The notes under the pieces: generated by a model
What the model was told of the DNA's origin: nothing
What the model saw: only the letters and a program-made list of their open reading frames with translations
Database searches by the model: none
Program-made: the position numbers and the translations under genes
Shown here: piece after piece, positions 60,199 through 64,000 of the stretch
Layout: each line of letters starts with the position of its first letter
Position numbering within the stretch: position 1 is the stretch's first letter
NCBI RefSeq assembly: GCF_020982545.1
Contig: NZ_JAJKLK010000024.1
Coordinates: 489,955 to 553,954 of the forward strand
DNA from: Streptomyces sp. MNU76
GTDB taxonomy: Bacteria; Actinomycetota; Actinomycetes; Streptomycetales; Streptomycetaceae
Direction: 5' to 3'
DNA length: 64,000 bases

Positions 60199-61895
60199 AA
60201 GGCTCATGAAGATCTTGGGTTTTGGCCCTGCCGCGTCAGCGGCAGGGCCAGACTCGTCTTGTGGCGATGGGCGAGTGGGTCGGCGAGACCGTCGGGCCGG
60301 ACGTGTGGGAAACCTGCCGGGATCTGATCCCGGCCGGGAGCGTGTTCGCGTTCCTGGCCGAGCATCGCGGCGAGTTGTTCCCGGCTGAGATGTTCGCGGA
60401 CATGTACCCGTCGGTGAACGGACGGCCGAGCATGCCGCCACAAATCCTGGCCGCCGCGATCACCTTGCAGGCCCTGCACGGGCTGTCGGACTTCGAGACG
60501 GTCCAGGAACTGCGGTGCGACCTGCGCTGGAAGGCCGCATGCGGCCTGGGACTTCACGACATGGCATTCGACCCGTCGCTGCTGGCCTACTTCCGCCGCC
60601 GGCCGCTCCGCCCGCCCGAACCGGATCTTCGACGCCGTGCGCGAGGTCGTGAAAGCCACCGGCGTCCTCAAGGGCAAGCACCGCCGGGCACTGGACTCCA
60701 CCGTGCTGGACGACGCGGTCGCCACCCAGGACACCGTCACCCAGATCATCGCCGCCGTCCGCGCGGTGATCCGCGAGGTCCCCGGCGCCGACGCAGTCGC
60801 CGCTGCCCAGTGCACCGCGCACGACTACACCGACCCCGGCAAGCCCCGCATCGCCTGGAACGACGAGCAGGCCCGCGCCGAACTGGTCGACGCCCTGGTC
60901 ACAGACGCTGCGGCTGCTGGGCCACCTGCCCGAACAGCAACTCTCGGAGAAAGCCGCGAACGCGGTGGGCATTCTGGCCCTGGTCGTAAGCCGGGACGTC
61001 GAGCCCGCCGAGGACTCCGACGGCCGCGACGGACGCTGGCGCATCACCCGGGGCACCGCCCCAACCGGATGGTCTCCACCACCGATCCAGAAGCCCGGCA
61101 CGTCCACAAGACGCGCAGCCACCAGCAGGACGGCTTCAAGGCCCACCTGGCCATCGAGCCCGAGACCGGCTTATACACCGCGGTCGCCCTGCGGCCCGGC
61201 TCCGGAGCCGAACACCACGAGGCCGCCGTCGGTCTGGACCTGCTTGCCGACGAGGACAACCCGCTGGACGTCTTCGGCGACACCGCCTACTCCACCGGCG
61301 ATGTCCGCCAGACCCTCCACGGGCCGGGCACCAGCTGTTCCTCAAACCCGCCCGCTGCGGCCTGCCGTCCCCGGCGGCTTCACCCTCGACGACTTCGCCA
61401 TCGACACCGAAACGGCCGTCGTGACCTGCCCGGCCGGACACACCGTCGCCCTGTCCGACCCCGGCGGGCAGGCACCACCAACGCAAAGCCTCTTTCGGGG
61501 ACCTATGCGCCGGATGCCACCTGCGCGAGCGGTGCACCAAAGCCAGGGCCGGACGCATCCTGACCATCCGGCCCCACCACAACCTCCAGACAGCCGCTCG
61601 CCGCCAGGCCGCCACCGACCCCGGCTGGCGGGCCGACTACCGCCGCTGGCGGCCCGGTCGAACGCGCCGTCGCCTGGCTCGTCCACCACGGCAACCGGCG
61701 CCTGCGCTACCGCGGCACCATCAAGAACGACACCTGGCTCCACACCCGAGCCGCCGCCCTCAACCTCCGCCGACTGATCAACCTCGGACTCACCCACACC
61801 AGTGGCACCTGGCACATCGCACCGGCCACTACATGACCACAGGGGTTGTCCGGCCTGGCGGCCGGACAACCCTCACCAAGATCTTCATCGAACTT
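60199..61895 (+). mobile_element. IS1182-like insertion sequence, degenerate
   Basis: A 1,697-bp element between CTAG at 60195-60198 and CTAG at 61896-61899. Its imperfect terminal repeats share ATGAAGATCTTGG (left AAGGCTCATGAAGATCTTGG, right complement AAGTTCGATGAAGATCTTGG). Internal hairpins lie near both ends (GGCCCTGCCG... at about 60224 and GTTGTCCGGCC... at about 61846), possibly insulating terminators. Only one copy is seen in the window. Confidence 0.75.
60267..61836 (+). pseudogene. IS1182-family transposase with multiple frameshifts
   Basis: Blocks in order: MGEWVGETVGPDVWETCRDL and LRCDLRWKAACGLGLHDMAF (N-terminal domain), IFDAVREVVKATGVLKGKHR, then SHQQDGFKAHLAIEPETGLY and LDVFGDTAYSTGDVRQTL (DDE core), VTCPAGHTVAL with Cys-rich follow-up, and the C-terminal RRLRYRGTIKNDTWL then AAALNLRRLINLGLTHT. 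They lie in changing frames with at least five shifts (near 60600, 60900, 61075, 61325, 61470 and 61650). Such a protein is not producible as it stands. Confidence 0.8.
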
Positions 61896-61899
61896 CTAG

Positions 61900-63323
61900 T
61901 AGGGCTCCGTTACGTCTGTCTGTCGGTCCTGTTTGGGGGAACGCTGAAGGTGTGGACGCACATGAAGTGAACCGGGCTCGGGCGACGTTGGCGTTATTCG
62001 TGGCTGACGTGTTCGCGTCGGTGCCGCGTAAGGATCAGCGGGCGAAGGGCGACTGCTACCTGCGGGGACTGATGCTGGACGGACGGCGGAAGTCGATCCA
62101 GCCGATGGCGGAACGGCTGCCCGACGGCAACGAGCAGAACCTGCAGCAGTTCGTGAACCAGTCGACGTGGGATCCGGTGCCGGTGCGGCGGCGGATCGCC
62201 CAGCGGATGGTGCCGAGAATCGGCCCGGAGGCGTGGGCGGTCGATGACGTGTCGTTCCCCAAGGACGGGAAGATGTCGGTGGCGGTCGCGCGCCAGTACT
62301 GCGGGGCGCTGGGCAAGCGGGCCAACTGCCAGGTCGCGGTGAGTGTGCACGCGGTCTCCGACACCGCGTCCTGTCCGCTGCAGTGGCGGCTGTTCGTGCC
62401 CGAGGAGAGTGGGCGGACGATGCGGTGCGGCGGCAGAAGACCGGGATACCGCAGGAGGTCGGGCACCGGGAGAAGTGGCGTCTGGCCCTGGACATCCTCG
62501 ATGAGCTGGCCGGGTGGGGTCTGGTGCCGCCGGTGGTGGTGGCCGACGCCGGCTACGGGCAGAACGCCGACTTCCGCGACGGTCTGAGCGAGCGGGGCAT
62601 CGGCTATGTCGTGGCGGTCCGTTCGGACGTGACGGTCCACCCGCACGACGTGCGGCCCACCGCCCGGCCTGGTCCGGGAACGGTCGCAGGCCGCAGCCCG
62701 CTACCGGGACAAGCCGTCCTCGGTGGCAGCGCTGGCTCAGGAGCACGGACGGCAGGCGTTCACCGAGGTGACCTGGCGTGAAGGCTCCCGCGGGCCGATG
62801 CACTCACGCTTTCTGGCGCTGCGGGTGCGGTAGGCCGGGGTGAGGGCCGCCGTCTGGCCCAAGCCGCCGCCACTGCCGAGCACGGCCACTGGGACGGTGT
62901 CCTGCCCGAGGTGACGCTGCTGGTCGAATGGCCCCAGGACGCCGAAGCACCCACCGACTACTGGCTGTCCAACCTGCCCGCCGACACACCGATCACCGAA
63001 CTGGTCCGCCTGTCCAAGATCCGCTGGCGCATCGAGCACGATTACCGGGAACTCAAGCACGGCCTCGGCCTGGACCACTTCGAGGGCCGCTCCTGGAACG
63101 GCTGGCACCACCACGTCACCCTGGTCACCGCCGCCCACGCCTTCCTCACCGAACAGCGCCTGTCCCCAAAGCCGATACAGCGGACTCACCCTCTACCAGA
63201 TCCTCGACGCCATCCAGGACCTGCTGAACTGCTGGACCGGCACCTGCACCACCTGCCACCGCCCGCTGCCCAGAACATCCACCACCAGCCAGAACCCAAG
63301 GCCAGAGCAACCTAACGGGCCTA
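61900..63323 (+). mobile_element. IS701-family insertion sequence, copy 3 (degenerate)
   Basis: 1,424 bp with left end TAGGGCTCCG but a right end shortened to TAACGGGCCTA (two bases lost). CTAG flanks at 61896-61899 and 63324-63327. Relative to copy 1 it has several small indels (+AG near 62407; -1 near 62665, 62697, 62850 and 63168; -2 near 63300). Confidence 0.9.
61952..63315 (+). pseudogene. IS701 transposase with several frameshifts and a stop
   Basis: The same transposase as at 1548, open from GTG 61952 through LQWRLFVPEE, after which an AG insertion shifts the frame. A TAG replaces part of the RPAGVRARRLAQ segment near 62830, and the slippery CCCAAAA has lost one A. The DDE Glu block (YRELKHGLGLDHFEG) is intact but out of frame. 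Confidence 0.85.
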
Positions 63324-63326
63324 CTA

Positions 63327-64000
63327 GTAGTGCGTCGCTGCTTAGTTGTGGCGTGTCTGGTTGGGAGGCTGGTGTCTGGTGGGTTCCTCCTTCCCTTTTG
63401 CCGGACAGGACTGTCGTCATGGGTTCACAGAAGAAGCGGCCGGTCAGGTTGACACCGCAGGATCGTGAGGAGTTGGTCCGGGTGACCACCACGGGTGTTC
63501 GTGGGGCCTCGATGATCATGCGTGCGCGTGTACTGCTAGCACTGGACACCTCGGTGGGAGACGTGGATCCCAAGGCGGTGATCGCGGCCCGGCTCGGCGT
63601 CTCCGGTGAGACGTTACGGCTGGTCGCCAAGCGTTTCGCCGAGACCGGTGGCGATGTGCACGCCACGATCGCGCGGAAGAAGCGCGACCTCCCACCGGTG
63701 CCCTCGCCGGTGACCGGCGAGGTCGAAGCCCGGCTGATCGCGATGGCGTGCTCACAGCCACCCCAGGGCCATACCCGGTGGTCGCTGCGGCTGCTGGAGA
63801 AACATGTCGCGCTGGCCGAGGACATCCCCGATCTGGACCACTCCACCATCGGGCGGGTCTTAAAAAAACGGAACTGCGCCCTCACCTGAGAAAGTGCTGG
63901 ACCATCCCACCCCGGGCGAACGCGGAGTTCGCGGCCCGGATGGAAGACGTGCTGGCCGTCTATGCCCGGCCCTACGACCCGGCACGTCCGGTGGTGTGCA
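63327..64000 (+). mobile_element. IS630-family insertion sequence, copy 2 (cut by window end)
   Basis: It starts with GTAGTGCGTCGCTGC in the right-hand CTAG of IS701 copy 3 (TA at 63325-63326). The visible 674 bases look identical to copy 1 at 57514. The right end lies outside the window. Confidence 0.88.
63419..64000 (+). CDS. IS630-family transposase, 5' part (partial)
   Basis: First frame 63419-63889 (156 residues) plus the beginning of the second frame, identical by eye to the transposase at 57606, including the A7 slippery run. It is truncated by the window end before the second catalytic Asp. Confidence 0.87.

Overview
The window is chromosomal DNA from a high-GC actinomycete, almost certainly a Streptomyces. 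The support is third-position G/C, GTG starts, GTGA/ATGA stop-start overlaps, a 2-methylisoborneol operon with its family 2B encapsulin, a B12 riboswitch-led cobN, and many RICIN-bearing secreted glycosidases. No rRNA, tRNA or CRISPR array was seen.

Layout. (1) 1-2,928: a GH16-like gene between two inverted copies of a 169-bp foldback element, with an IS701-family copy abutting the second. (2) 3.3-16.3 kb: two paralogous DUF418-type membrane proteins frame a two-component system, a three-gene integrase/XRE/zinc-ribbon recombinase module, a small Cys-rich gene broken by an in-frame TAG, a secreted protein, and an XRE-transmembrane-glycosidase-fold fusion lacking both catalytic glutamates. (3) 13.8-20 kb and 33-35.2 kb: gene graveyards with remnants of an ABC exporter, a xanthine dehydrogenase large subunit, an MpaB-like protein, a frameshifted LysR regulator, a Ser/Thr kinase, a DUF2993 protein and a MerR regulator. 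(4) 20.2-22.7 kb: prpF-like isomerase plus MatC-like carrier. (5) 22.7-29 kb: hemicellulose block of truncated GH29, GH74 and GH62, all with RICIN domains. (6) 29.6-34.5 kb: PemK-type toxin, MerR/quinone-oxidoreductase pair, GNAT and two TetR regulators. (7) 35.3-39.2 kb: geranyl-PP methyltransferase, 2-methylisoborneol synthase and encapsulin on one strand. (8) 39.6-43.8 kb: VanW-type protein and PAS-GAF-SpoIIE phosphatase. (9) 43.9-55.7 kb: aerobic-type cobalamin genes cobL, cobM, cbiD, cobK, cobIJ, cobH, cobG and cobN. (10) 56.1-64.0 kb: an AraC regulator, then an uninterrupted stack of mobile elements: foldback element, IS630, IS701, IS1182-like, IS701, IS630. They are joined end to end through CTAG sites.

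How it works together. The cob genes convert precorrin-2 through precorrin-3B, -4, -5, -6 and -8 to hydrogenobyrinic acid and then insert cobalt. The other chelatase subunits and the late amidation and adenosylation genes are not in the window. The terpene operon methylates geranyl-PP and cyclises it to 2-methylisoborneol, probably inside the encapsulin shell. The glycosidases would attack xyloglucan and arabinoxylan outside the cell. Several frameshifts lie in homopolymers, above all in the repeated IS copies, so part of the apparent decay may be sequencing or assembly error.
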